Shown here: in pieces, positions 18,194 to 27,464 of the stretch | How the letters are laid out: each line of letters begins with the position of its first letter | How positions within the stretch are numbered: position 1 is the stretch's first letter | Source: Methyloversatilis sp. | Lineage (GTDB): Bacteria > Pseudomonadota > Gammaproteobacteria > Burkholderiales > Rhodocyclaceae | Direction: 5' to 3' | Assembly: GCF_030696805.1 (NCBI RefSeq) | Contig: NZ_JAUYRO010000036.1 | Coordinates: forward strand, 56,336 to 120,335 | DNA length: 64,000 nucleotides | Position numbers and translations under genes: made by a program | The notes under the pieces: model-generated | The model's input: the letters and a program-made list of their open reading frames with translations, nothing else | What the model was told of the DNA's origin: nothing | Databases searched by the model: none

Positions 18194-18418
18194 ATGACCA
18201 TTCCAATTGATGTTCTCGAAGCCGAGGTCCTGAGCCTCCCTGAAGCAGAACGCGCCAGGCTCATCGACCGGCTCATATCGAGCCTGGAGAAAGATCCCGA
18301 GTGGGCGACTGCCTGGTCGAAAGAGGCCGATCGTCGGGAGGCTCGCATCGCCAGCGGCGAAGCGGCATGGGTGCGCGGCGAAGACGCGGTGGCGCGAATC
18401 CGATCAAAGCTTGCGTGA
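18194..18418 (+). CDS. Addiction-module antitoxin (PF09720-type), copy 1
   Basis: 74-residue protein of the 'putative addiction module component' family: DVLEAEVLSLPEAERARLIDRLISSL followed by an acidic/arginine linker and a C-terminal EDAVARIRSKLA helix that binds the toxin. The start ATG 18194 follows GAGGTG. It overlaps the toxin by GTGA (18415-18418). A second intact copy, also 74 residues, lies at 28921-29145, and a decayed one just downstream at 18756. Confidence 0.85.
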   Translation: MTIPIDVLEAEVLSLPEAERARLIDRLISSLEKDPEWATAWSKEADRREARIASGEAAWVRGEDAVARIRSKLA

Positions 18419-18708
18419 GCTACTTTCTTTCCCCGGAAGCCGAGGCTGAACTGGCCGAAGCCGTCGGCTTCTATGCTGAGCATGTTAGTGCGAACGTGGC
18501 TCGCAACTTCCTGGCCATATTCGATGAGAAGGCGCGGCTGCTTTCGGAATTTCCGGGTCTTGGTACGCCGACGAGCAAGGGGCGGCTTCTCTTCCCGATC
18601 GGCCGATACCCATACTCCCTTCTGTACCGCGCGGACTCCGGAGTGATCAGGATCAGCGCCATCGCTCACCACAGCCGGCTCCCCTCCTACTGGGAACGCC
18701 GTTCATGA
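18415..18708 (+). CDS. ParE/RelE-superfamily toxin, copy 1
   Basis: 97-residue toxin. SPEAEAELAEAVGFYAE, FPGLGTPTSKGRLLFPIGRYPYSLLYR and the terminal IAHHSRLPSYW are characteristic of the ParE branch partnered with PF09720 antitoxins. It starts at GTG within the antitoxin stop. Family toxins act on gyrase or mRNA; which applies is not visible. All conserved segments are intact. Confidence 0.87.
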   Translation: MSYFLSPEAEAELAEAVGFYAEHVSANVARNFLAIFDEKARLLSEFPGLGTPTSKGRLLFPIGRYPYSLLYRADSGVIRISAIAHHSRLPSYWERRS

Positions 18709-18755
18709 GGCTTTTGCCTGCGTAGAGAGCCGCCTCTCAGGTCTGTGGAAGACCG

Positions 18756-18935
18756 ATGCAGTTTGTCGAGCGCCTGATCGCCAGCTTTGAGCCTGATTCT
18801 GCGTCGCAAGCTGCCGGGCCGAGAGTAAGCATAACGCGTCGGGATGATGTGAAGACCGGCAACACGGCCATGGTTTCTGGCGACGAGGCGCTTGCGCGTG
18901 TTCGAGCGCGTATCCGTGAGCTACTGCCACCTCTC
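18756..18935 (+). pseudogene. Decayed antitoxin copy (PF09720-like remnant)
   Basis: Translation from 18756 gives FVERLIASFEPD ... SGDEALARVRARI, which aligns without gaps over about 50 residues with the intact antitoxin upstream (LIDRLISSLEKD ... RGEDAVARIRSKL). The N-terminal third is missing (an in-frame stop lies at 18723), the conserved Trp residues are lost and the frame runs on past the normal end. No toxin partner follows. Interpreted as a degenerate duplicate of the pair at 18194-18708. Confidence 0.6.
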
Positions 18936-19600
18936 AGCGCGAAGGTCTCCACGAACACCAGCGGCACGACCTGCGTCGTCAGCAGACGGGGTGTCGAGAT
19001 AAGTCGGGTTCATGCCTTAAGTACCAGCAGGCCGTCGGCTGATCGGGACACCGAAGGCCCGTCGCCATCCCACCCCAGCAGCTTGACCCGGTCGCCGCGC
19101 CGGCCGCCAGCCAGGTACTGGTGCCCGACGGAATCAGCATCGCGCAGCCAGCCGCGCGAGCCTCAGCACCAGCGTGTTGGCATCAGGGAGGGGAAGACGG
19201 CGGTCGGACGCTTACCGTCGATTCGCGACTGGCGCCTATATGCCGATCACACTCTGGCTCCATTGCGCCGGTCGGTGACACCCGGAACGTGAACGTTTGG
19301 CCTTGGTATTCGCGGGTGATGAGAGCGTGCAAGGGCGCCCCTGTTTGACCGAGGGCGGCGGAGTGGCCATGCAGCGGCCTGCAAATTCGTGGACACGAGA
19401 GCGGGGCGTCTCGGTTCACTGAATCACTTCACCCCCTATGCACCGGGTGGAGACGGCCAAACTGTCCGCACATCACGGGTGCCTAGGCCCGCATTCTGGT
19501 TTGGCGCCATAGACCAACTCGGAGGGACTGTTCGACGCTGAACCAGTTCAGCCTGTTGGCGGCGGCGGGACGTTCCTAACATGACCACGACACACATCAC
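18936..19600. other. Degenerate intergenic patch
   Basis: Apart from the IS66 remnant, this stretch has no gene that can be supported. Open frames are short and of odd composition. A minus-strand peptide around 19290-19340 (REYQGQTFTFRV) hints at another broken gene but is too short to name. The region separates the toxin-antitoxin locus from the HNH cluster and looks like a scar of past insertions. Confidence 0.5.
19010..19140 (-). pseudogene. Remnant of an IS66-family TnpB (ORF2) gene
   Basis: On the minus strand, a start at 19140 gives MLIPSGTSTWLAAG, the N-terminus of IS66 TnpB, and a shifted frame immediately after gives GRRGDRVKLLGWDGDG, the family's conserved core (usually GRRGDxIKLLWWDGDG). 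About 40 residues in between are deleted, and the downstream part ends after about 15 unrelated residues. A dead fragment of a mobile element. Confidence 0.6.
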
Positions 19601-19601
19601 T

Positions 19602-19614
19602 CGGAGACACTCCG
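19602..19614 (+). promoter_or_regulatory. Hairpin enclosing the ribosome site of the 42-residue ORF
   Basis: CGGAG-aca-CTCCG is a perfect five-base stem containing the GGAG Shine-Dalgarno and ending one base before the ATG. It could lower translation unless opened. The stem is short, so this may be chance. Confidence 0.4.
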
Positions 19615-19743
19615 ATGGAAGCTCATCTCTCCTTCAAGGCCCTTTGTCTTATCCTTGGTCTTGCTGTCGCGCTCGGTGCGGCGCTGAACGAACAAGGTTG
19701 GTCGCTGGTGTTGCAGGTTGTTAGCCTGCTCACGGCGAAATGA
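19615..19743 (+). CDS. Small hydrophobic protein, 42 residues
   Basis: Not recognised. ATG at 19615 preceded by GGAG at good spacing; the product has one predicted membrane helix (ALCLILGLAVALGAAL) and a second, weaker hydrophobic segment (WSLVLQVVSLL) ending TAK. It lies upstream of the HNH endonuclease in an accessory patch. It may be a small membrane protein or toxin-like peptide, or merely an open frame. Confidence 0.45.
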   Translation: MEAHLSFKALCLILGLAVALGAALNEQGWSLVLQVVSLLTAK

Positions 19744-19979
19744 ACAAGGGGCGATATGTCAAACGAAGCGATCGGCAGCGGCATCCCTTAGCATCATTTC
19801 CCGTCACGGCGCTGCTGCTCAACTCGCTGCCCGCCTCCGCCACGGAAGACAGGGCCTGCGAGCGACGATCCGTACACTTCGTTGTACCAATGACCGGCGC
19901 AGTCGCTAAACTCATCGTCACGTCATTGGCCCTCAGGGAGCCGGCAGCGGCAGCTTCGGTTGCACTGCCTGAAATCTTC

Positions 19980-20780
19980 ATGCGTGAAGGTCGTTGGACA
20001 AGAGATCAACTGAAGCTCGCCTTTCACCTGTATTGCCAGCTTCCATTCGGAAAGCTGCATTCGCGCAATAACGAGGTCATGCAGTTGGCCAGCCAGATCG
20101 GCAGAACGCCGTCAGCCGTGGCCATGAAGCTTGTGAACTTCGCCAGCCTCGATCCGGCGATCACGAGTACGGGCCGCAGGGGCCTTGATGGCGCGTCTGC
20201 GCTCGACCGTGAGATCTGGGCGGATTTCCATGCTGACTGGGAAAGTCTGGCACTTGAGTGCGAGAGACTGCGCAAACAATTCGTGACGGATGCTGCGGCC
20301 GACCCGATGGAAGACGAAAAGCTCCAAGGCTTCGAGATTCCGGACGATTTCACCGGCGAATCCCGCCGCGTGTTGACCGAACAGCGCATCAAGCAGAATT
20401 TCTTCCGCCGCGCTGTGCTGGCCAGTTATCGCGGTCGCTGTTGCATGTCCGGAGTTTCGGAACCGCGGCTGCTCATTGCAAGCCATATCGTGCCGTGGAA
20501 GGCGGACAAGGCAAACCGGCTCAATCCGGGCAACGGGCTGTGTCTTTCCGCCATCCATGACCGTGCTTTTGACCAAGGACTCATTTCGCTGAGCGACGAC
20601 TGGAAAGTCCTGCTGTCGGAAAAACTGCGCCGATCCGACGAGCCCTTCGTCGAGTCCGTCTTCAAGCCGCTCGAAGGCCGTGCGATCGAGTTGCCGCATC
20701 GCTTTGTGCCTGAGGCCGCCTTTCTTCGAAGGCACCGCAGCGAGGTGTTTCTCGACAACCGCTGGGCAGGTTTCGCATGA
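19980..20780 (+). CDS. HNH endonuclease, putative restriction/defence nuclease
   Basis: 266-residue protein. The N-terminal domain begins RWTRDQLKLAFHLYCQLPFGKLHSRNNEV and contains IGRTPSAVAMKLVNFASLDP, a conserved module found with HNH nucleases. The HNH domain is near residues 155-210: CCMSG, ASHIVPW, NPGNGLCLSAIHDRAFDQGLI. The ATG at 19980 is preferred because conserved sequence starts there; the frame is open back to 19740 but that part looks non-coding. Its stop overlaps the next gene (ATGA). Members are annotated as HNH restriction endonucleases; no methyltransferase is nearby. Confidence 0.82.
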   Translation: MREGRWTRDQLKLAFHLYCQLPFGKLHSRNNEVMQLASQIGRTPSAVAMKLVNFASLDPAITSTGRRGLDGASALDREIWADFHADWESLALECERLRKQFVTDAAADPMEDEKLQGFEIPDDFTGESRRVLTEQRIKQNFFRRAVLASYRGRCCMSGVSEPRLLIASHIVPWKADKANRLNPGNGLCLSAIHDRAFDQGLISLSDDWKVLLSEKLRRSDEPFVESVFKPLEGRAIELPHRFVPEAAFLRRHRSEVFLDNRWAGFA

Positions 20781-21139
20781 ATGAGTACAGCATTTTCGAC
20801 TACCTCTGCCGCGATGCAGGCAACTACAAATCGTGGCGCAGCGTGTTGCTCGAAGGCCGCGCGACTTCAGCCGACATTGAGGCGGTCAAGGCAAGCCTTG
20901 ACCGTGGTGAGTTCTTCATCGCCGAACAGCTCGGAATTCCGGCCGCGTATGCGAAGCCGGAGGAAGACAAGAGCACGCCGACCGAGGATGACCACGTCTG
21001 GCATGAGTTTTCCGAACCGAGACCCGCACAGGCAGACGAGATGGCTGGCGAACCGTGGGGAACGGTCGCCGAACTCGTGATGCGGTTCAGGTCGGTGACG
21101 CGATGGGATGAGCGGCTGTCGCCTCATTGGGATCTGTGA
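20777..21139 (+). CDS. Conserved hypothetical partner of the HNH nuclease
   Basis: 120-residue acidic protein, not recognised as a named family. It starts NEYSIFDYLCRDAGNYKSW and is rich in Asp/Glu and aromatics with no membrane segment. It overlaps the HNH gene by ATGA, so it is translated with it. Possible roles: regulator, immunity protein or unrelated cargo; none can be shown from sequence. Confidence 0.7.
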   Translation: MNEYSIFDYLCRDAGNYKSWRSVLLEGRATSADIEAVKASLDRGEFFIAEQLGIPAAYAKPEEDKSTPTEDDHVWHEFSEPRPAQADEMAGEPWGTVAELVMRFRSVTRWDERLSPHWDL

Positions 21140-21198
21140 GGTCATCCGCAAAAGGGGCTGATCGCGCCCACGGCCTTGATCGACTTCGGTTCCCGGCT

Positions 21199-21822
21199 TC
21201 AGGCCGCTGTGGCGCCCTCATCGCCGATCAGCAGCCGCGTATCCGACAGCCACTGGTAGGGCGGCACTTCGAGATTGGTCGGCGCCGGCTGGTTGCGGAA
21301 CACGCGTCCCGCGAGGTCGAACGTCGAGCCGTGGCAGGGGCACAGGAAGCCGCCCGGCCAGTCGTCGCCCAGCCCGGAGCTGCTGCCGGTGTCGATCTTT
21401 TCGGTCGGCGAGCAGCCGAGGTGGGTGCAGATGCCGATCACCACCAGATAGTCGGCGCGGCGCGCTCGCTCGCGGTTGGCGGCGTAAGCAGGCTGCTGCG
21501 CTTCGGCGGATGTGGCGTCAGCCAGCCGGGCTTCGTGCTGCTCGAGCAGTGCCAGCATGTCCGACGTGCGGTGCAGCACCCACACCGGTTTGCCGCGCCA
21601 TTCGACGGTCATCATGCTGCCGGGCGCAAGTTTGCTCACGTCGGCTTCGACCGGCGCACCGGCGGCGCGCGCCCGGTCGGACGGCGCAAAGCTGGACAGG
21701 AAGGGGACGGCGGTCGCCGCCACGGCGATTGCGCCGACACCGGTGGTGGCGATCAGCAGGCGGCGGCGGTCGGCGCACATCGCGTGCGGGAGGAGGGCGG
21801 GCAGTTCGATCGTGTGGGTCAT
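21199..21822 (-). CDS. Stand-alone Rieske iron-sulfur protein (PetA-like)
   Basis: 207-residue Rieske protein with both cluster motifs, CTHLGC and CPCHGS, and the ubiquinol:cytochrome c reductase-type segment VEWRGKPVWVLHRT. The N-terminus has a Tat-like DRRRLLIATTG followed by one membrane anchor. Unlike petABC operons there is no cytochrome b or c1 gene next to it. A sigma54-type promoter lies about 170 bases upstream and the sulfur-sensing activator gene is adjacent, so it probably belongs to sulfide oxidation (inference). Confidence 0.88.
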   Translation of the reverse strand: MTHTIELPALLPHAMCADRRRLLIATTGVGAIAVAATAVPFLSSFAPSDRARAAGAPVEADVSKLAPGSMMTVEWRGKPVWVLHRTSDMLALLEQHEARLADATSAEAQQPAYAANRERARRADYLVVIGICTHLGCSPTEKIDTGSSSGLGDDWPGGFLCPCHGSTFDLAGRVFRNQPAPTNLEVPPYQWLSDTRLLIGDEGATAA

Positions 21823-21990
21823 GGCACGGGCTCCGGTGATGCATGCGGAAAAGGACGAAGCCGGCGGACCGGGTCACGGCTGGCATCGGGCGCGGACGCG
21901 TTGGCCGAGTGCGGTGTGGAAGGGCGCGGCCAGCACGGTCGATCGGGGCGCTTGCCTGCCCCGGTTGCCGGTTTCTGTCACTGGACATTC

Positions 21991-22005
21991 GCAATCCGCG
22001 TGCCA
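21991..22005 (-). promoter_or_regulatory. Sigma54 (-24/-12) promoter for the Rieske gene
   Basis: On the minus strand the sequence reads TGGCACGCGGATTGC, with the invariant GG and GC spaced by exactly ten bases, a full match to the sigma54 consensus. Transcription would start near 21980 and enter the Rieske gene at 21822. The remaining 21823-22130 interval holds no gene. Confidence 0.8.
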
Positions 22006-22130
22006 TCCGGTACTTTCAGCACTGCGCGCCGTTTGCGGCCGAAGTGTCGGCCAGCATCCACTGCCGCGCTGCCAGCGCAGGCAGGGCTGCCTGCCAGCGA
22101 TGGCGCAGTCGCGCCGGTCGCTGCCCGGAT

Positions 22131-23474
<1,344 letters not shown>

Positions 23475-23478
23475 GGGG

Positions 23479-23524
23479 CTGACAGTTCTGACGTGCTCGG
23501 GCTGTCAGTCTGTGTCGCTGTCAG
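23479..23524. promoter_or_regulatory. Probable FisR enhancer: three CTGTCAG half-sites
   Basis: CTGACAG (23479-23485) forms an inverted pair with CTGTCAG (23502-23508) across 16 bases, and a further CTGTCAG follows at 23518-23524. They lie 5-50 bases before the fisR start and about 80-125 bases upstream of the sigma54 element of sqr, typical for an activator binding site that may also give autoregulation. Confidence 0.65.
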
Positions 23525-23602
23525 CCTCACGGTCAAGCGTTGCCATTCGAAATCTTCGTCAAGCCCCTGATTGATAAATACTTTAAATCTTCTTTCCGAG
23601 GC

Positions 23603-23618
23603 TGGCACGAGACTTGTT
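23603..23618 (+). promoter_or_regulatory. Sigma54-type promoter for sqr
   Basis: TGGCACGAGACTTGTT has the -24 GG and correct ten-base spacing but GT instead of GC at -12. It points toward sqr, whose ATG is 176 bases downstream. The rest of 23475-23793 contains the enhancer sites and no gene. Confidence 0.65.
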
Positions 23619-23793
23619 CAGTGATGCTTGTGCAAGCGGAATCCGCCCTGGATCTGGCAGGCCGGACGCTTGCGCGTGACGCGTGCGCGCGCCGGACCTT
23701 CATCGGCGATACCGCTCGGAAACCCGTCTGGCGGCGATCACCCACCGGGCGACAAAGGCAATCGACAAGGCGAAAAGCCGGGAGGAGACATTC

Positions 23794-25149
23794 ATGAAAC
23801 ACCGAACACAGGACGTCGCTGGAACGACAGTGCTGCCGGACATCGGCCGGCGCCGCTTCATGCTGCGCGCTTCGGCACTGCCGCTGGGCGCCGCAGCACT
23901 TGGCGCGGCGACATCGCGCCCGGCACGGGCGGCGGTGAAGACCTCGGCGCACATCGTCATCGCCGGCAGCGGCCTGGGCGGTGTGGCGATTGCCAACCGG
24001 CTGGCGCGCGAACTCGACGGCGCGAAGATCACCATTGTCGACCGCAAGGAAATCCACAACTACCAGCCGGGCTACACGCTGGTGGCGACCGGTATCTGGC
24101 CGGTGGACAAGGTGAGCGACCGCAATGCCGACCTGTTGCCCGGCCGCGTCGAATGGGTAAAGGACATGGCGGCCGGGTTCGAGCCCGATGCCAACACGCT
24201 GATCACCGAAGGCGGCCAGCGCATCCGCTACGACTATCTGGTGGTGGCGACCGGCCTGCATCTGGATTATGCGCAGATCGACGGCATGGATGTGTCGGCC
24301 ATCGGGGCCAACGGCCTGACCAGCGTCTACCCCGGCCCGCAGGCGGCGCAGGCGACCTGGCTGGCGATGGACGCCTTTCGCCGCCAGGGTGGCGAGGCGC
24401 TGATGACCCTTCCGGCGACGCCGCTCAAGTGCGCCGGTGCGCCACTGAAGATGACCTTCATGCTGGCGGACCGGCTACGCGAGGCCGGCACGCGCGCGTC
24501 GTCGAAAGTGAGCTTCCACTCCGCGCTGGACAATATCTTCAGCGTGAAGCCGGTCAATGACGATGTGCTCCGCCGATGGGCGGACCTAAACGTGCCGGTC
24601 ACCTTCAACAGCAAGCTGGTGGCGATCGACATCGGCGCGCGCCGCGCCACCTTCCTGACGCCGGAGGGCGAGCGCAACGAAATGGGCTACGACTTCATCC
24701 ACGTGGTGCCGCCGATGCGCGCACCGGACGCGGTGAAGAACAGCACGCTCGCCTGGCAGGACGGTCCGTTCGCAGCCGGCGGCTGGCTGGAGGTGGACAA
24801 GGAAACGCTGCGCCACCGACGCTATCCGAACGTGTTCGGTCTGGGCGACATCAATGGCACGCCGCGCGGCAAGACGGCGGCGACGATCAAGAAGAGCGCA
24901 CCCGTCGTCGCGCAGAACCTGATCGACGTGATCGCCGGCGGTGAGCCGTCGCAGCGCTTCGACGGCTATACCTCCTGCCCGCTGCTGCTGCGCGAAGGCT
25001 CGGCGCTGCTGGTGGAATTCGACTACGAAGGCCGCCTGGTGCCGTCACTGCCGATGATCGAACCGCTGCAGGACAGCTATTTCGCCTGGTTGATGAAATA
25101 CCGCCTGCTCAAGCCCGCCTACATGGCGGTGGCCAAGGGCAGGGTTTGA
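23794..25149 (+). CDS. sqr: Sulfide:quinone oxidoreductase (type II), Tat-exported
   Basis: 451-residue flavoprotein oxidising sulfide to sulfane sulfur and passing electrons to quinone. FAD-binding GSGLGGVAIANRL, redox cysteines Cys213 (TPLKCAGAP) and Cys395 (GYTSCPLL), and HRRYPNVFGLGDINGTP match the type II/mitochondrial SQOR group. The N-terminus carries a twin-arginine segment (GRRRFMLRASALPLGAAALGA), indicating export, unusual for mitochondrial-type SQR. The ATG 23794 follows GGAGGAG. First gene of a cluster with a membrane protein and rhodanese, behind a sigma54 promoter. Confidence 0.9.
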   Translation: MKHRTQDVAGTTVLPDIGRRRFMLRASALPLGAAALGAATSRPARAAVKTSAHIVIAGSGLGGVAIANRLARELDGAKITIVDRKEIHNYQPGYTLVATGIWPVDKVSDRNADLLPGRVEWVKDMAAGFEPDANTLITEGGQRIRYDYLVVATGLHLDYAQIDGMDVSAIGANGLTSVYPGPQAAQATWLAMDAFRRQGGEALMTLPATPLKCAGAPLKMTFMLADRLREAGTRASSKVSFHSALDNIFSVKPVNDDVLRRWADLNVPVTFNSKLVAIDIGARRATFLTPEGERNEMGYDFIHVVPPMRAPDAVKNSTLAWQDGPFAAGGWLEVDKETLRHRRYPNVFGLGDINGTPRGKTAATIKKSAPVVAQNLIDVIAGGEPSQRFDGYTSCPLLLREGSALLVEFDYEGRLVPSLPMIEPLQDSYFAWLMKYRLLKPAYMAVAKGRV

Positions 25150-25159
25150 GGAGAACGAC

Positions 25160-25528
25160 ATGTACGAAATATGGCTGGCCCTGAACATCGTGTTCGAACT
25201 GGCACTGACGGAGTTGCCGTGGATCGCGGGTGGCGCGGCGGTATGGATCGCGCTCATGTCGGCGGCGCTGTTGCGCCGGCACGCCCACTGGCGGGAAGCG
25301 CTACCGGCATCGCTGATCATCGGCGCGACCTTTGCCGCGCTGGCGCTCTGGCTGGTGCCGTTGGTGACCCGGTCCTCGATCGACGAAATGGGTTACTGGG
25401 TCGACTGGGCCAATCTGATCGGCCTGTCGGTGGCTGTCGGCGCGCTGGTGTTCGCCTTCGTCTGGCCCCTGCTGACTGCGGTGTCCGGCCCGCGCCGTGA
25501 CACCCCCACGCCGGACGTACAGACATGA
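25160..25528 (+). CDS. Small membrane protein of the sqr cluster
   Basis: 122-residue protein of unknown function with three predicted membrane helices (about 20-40, 48-70, 85-110). It starts 10 bases after the sqr stop behind a GAGGAG site, so it is co-transcribed with sqr. It may anchor or serve the exported SQR; that is a guess from position. Confidence 0.8.
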   Translation: MYEIWLALNIVFELALTELPWIAGGAAVWIALMSAALLRRHAHWREALPASLIIGATFAALALWLVPLVTRSSIDEMGYWVDWANLIGLSVAVGALVFAFVWPLLTAVSGPRRDTPTPDVQT

Positions 25529-25694
25529 AGGTTGCTGGAGACCGGCTCGGGGCGGAATGCGAATGTGCTGCACGCTGCGTGACCGGCACGGACCACCCCG
25601 CGCGTTCCGTCGGTGATCGCAGTCACTGGCAGGGGCGCGCGAAAGGCGCACGATGAAGCCATGCAAACGCACTGAACCAGGAGAACCACACATC

Positions 25695-26243
25695 ATGAAA
25701 AGACTGTTCCTCGCTGCCGCGCTGTCGCTGGCAAGTCTTGCCGCATCCGCCGTCGACATCGCGATTTCCGCCGCCGACGCGCACGCCGCGGTACAGAAGG
25801 CCGACAGCAAGGTGCTGCTGGTCGATGTGCGCGATCCGGTCGAAATCATGTTCGTCGGCTTCACCGACGCGGCGCACGTGAACATTCCCTACCTGATTGT
25901 CGACCGCACGAAGTGGAATGCCGAGAAGAACGTGTTCAAGACCTTCCAGAATCCCGACTTCGCCGTGCAGATCAAGGCCGAACTGGACAAGCGCGGGCTG
26001 GGCACCGATGCCGAAGTCATCACCCTGTGCCGTTCCGGCAGCGAACGCGGCGAACCGAGTGCTGCCTTCCTGCGTGCCAATGGCTTCCCGAATGCGCGTT
26101 TCGTCGAAAACGGTTTCCAGGGCGCGCAAATCAAGGACGGCCCGCAGAAGGGCTTCCGACTGCAGAACGGCTGGCAGAACTCCGGCCTGCCGTGGAGCAT
26201 GAAGATGAATCCGGACAAGATGTACCGCAGCGACCGGCCGTGA
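25695..26243 (+). CDS. Periplasmic rhodanese-domain sulfurtransferase
   Basis: 182-residue protein with a signal peptide (1-19, ending ASA) and a single rhodanese domain. The active-site loop is LCRSGSERG with catalytic Cys112, and VLLVDVRDPVE is the usual domain start. The ATG at 25695 follows AGGAG and opens the signal peptide. Placed after sqr, it would move sulfane sulfur made by SQR to thiols or sulfite in the periplasm (inference). Confidence 0.9.
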   Translation: MKRLFLAAALSLASLAASAVDIAISAADAHAAVQKADSKVLLVDVRDPVEIMFVGFTDAAHVNIPYLIVDRTKWNAEKNVFKTFQNPDFAVQIKAELDKRGLGTDAEVITLCRSGSERGEPSAAFLRANGFPNARFVENGFQGAQIKDGPQKGFRLQNGWQNSGLPWSMKMNPDKMYRSDRP

Positions 26244-26287
26244 CAAGGGCGCGATAATCGGGCATTCCTTGAAGGTACCGTTGCTCG

Positions 26288-27409
26288 ATGACCTTCGCCC
26301 GCCCCCGATCATTCCTGCTGCATCTGTTGTGGTGCGTGTTGCTGACCCTGTCCGCGACAGCGGTCCGGGCCGGCGACGCCGACAGCACCTTGCATGTCTA
26401 TGTGCAGCGCGGTTGCATGCACTGCGCCGAGGCAAAGCGCTTTCTCGACGATGTGCAATCCTCCGAGCGGCCGGGGCTGCGCATCGTCTATCACGACGTG
26501 ATCGCCGACCAGGCGGCGCGCGATCAACTGATCACGCTGTCGCAGCAGGCCGGCATCTGGCCACCCGGCGTGCCCACCTTCGTGCTGGGCGGGCGGGTGA
26601 TCAGCGGCTTCGACGGCGGACCGGCGCTGCTCGCCTTCATTGCCGACACCGGCCTCGCCCCACCGTCCGCCCCACTGCACCTGCCGCTGATCGGCGAACT
26701 GGATGTGGCGCGGCTCGGCTTGCCGGCATTCACGCTCGCACTCGGCCTTCTGGACGGCTTCAACCCGTGCGCGATGTGGGTGCTGCTGTTCCTGCTGTCG
26801 CTGCTGGTGCGGCTGCAGGACAGGCGCCGCATGGCGCTGATCGCAGGCACCTTCGTGCTGGTCAGCGGTGCGGTGTATTTCGTGTTCATGGCGGCCTGGC
26901 TCAACCTGTTTCTGGCGGTCGGACTGACGCCGCTGGTGCGCGGCACACTGGGCTTGCTGGCGCTGGTCATCGGTGCGATCAATGTGAAGGATTTCTTCGC
27001 CTTCGGCCGCGGGCTGTCGATGTCGATTCCGGAGGTGGCCAAGCCCGGCCTGTACGCGCGCATGCGCCGCGTCGTGCAGGCGCCGTCGTTGCCTGTGTCG
27101 TTGTTGTCGGTGGCCGCGCTCGCCGTGCTGGTGAACCTCATCGAGCTGCTGTGCACGGCGGGTCTGCCGGCGCTCTACACCTCGGTGCTGGCGCAGCAGG
27201 CACTGAGCCCGGCGGCGCACTACGGCTATCTTGCGTTGTACATCGCCGGTTACATCGCCGATGACGCGCTCATGGTCGGCACTGCGGTTGCCGCATTGGG
27301 CAGCGGCAAGCTCACCGAGCGCGGCGGCCGCGTGCTCAAGCTGATCAGCGGCCTGGTGATGTTGGCACTGGGTGTGGTGATGCTGCTGCGCCCCGACTGG
27401 CTGGTCTGA
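26288..27409 (+). CDS. Thioredoxin/glutaredoxin-like domain fused to a DsbD-type membrane domain
   Basis: 373-residue protein. After a signal-anchor (1-28) comes a glutaredoxin-like domain with Cys43-Met-His-Cys46 and the cis-Pro segment GVPTFVLGG. Residues about 145-373 form a membrane domain with a cysteine pair in DGFNPCAMW and ELLCTAGLPALY, as in DsbD/CcdA electron carriers. It may bring reductant to the periplasm for reduction of persulfide intermediates made by the upstream genes (inference). It follows the rhodanese by 44 bases on the same strand. Confidence 0.85.
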   Translation: MTFARPRSFLLHLLWCVLLTLSATAVRAGDADSTLHVYVQRGCMHCAEAKRFLDDVQSSERPGLRIVYHDVIADQAARDQLITLSQQAGIWPPGVPTFVLGGRVISGFDGGPALLAFIADTGLAPPSAPLHLPLIGELDVARLGLPAFTLALGLLDGFNPCAMWVLLFLLSLLVRLQDRRRMALIAGTFVLVSGAVYFVFMAAWLNLFLAVGLTPLVRGTLGLLALVIGAINVKDFFAFGRGLSMSIPEVAKPGLYARMRRVVQAPSLPVSLLSVAALAVLVNLIELLCTAGLPALYTSVLAQQALSPAAHYGYLALYIAGYIADDALMVGTAVAALGSGKLTERGGRVLKLISGLVMLALGVVMLLRPDWLV

Positions 27410-27464
27410 TCAACCGTCAGGTTCTCGAGAAAAATTCAACGAATTCAACGTTTGGCGATGTCTG

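Noticed and set aside
19740..19979. N-terminal 80-residue extension of the HNH protein starting in an ATGA overlap with the 42-residue ORF
   Set aside because: Conserved HNH-family sequence begins at 19980; the extension has shadow-like composition.
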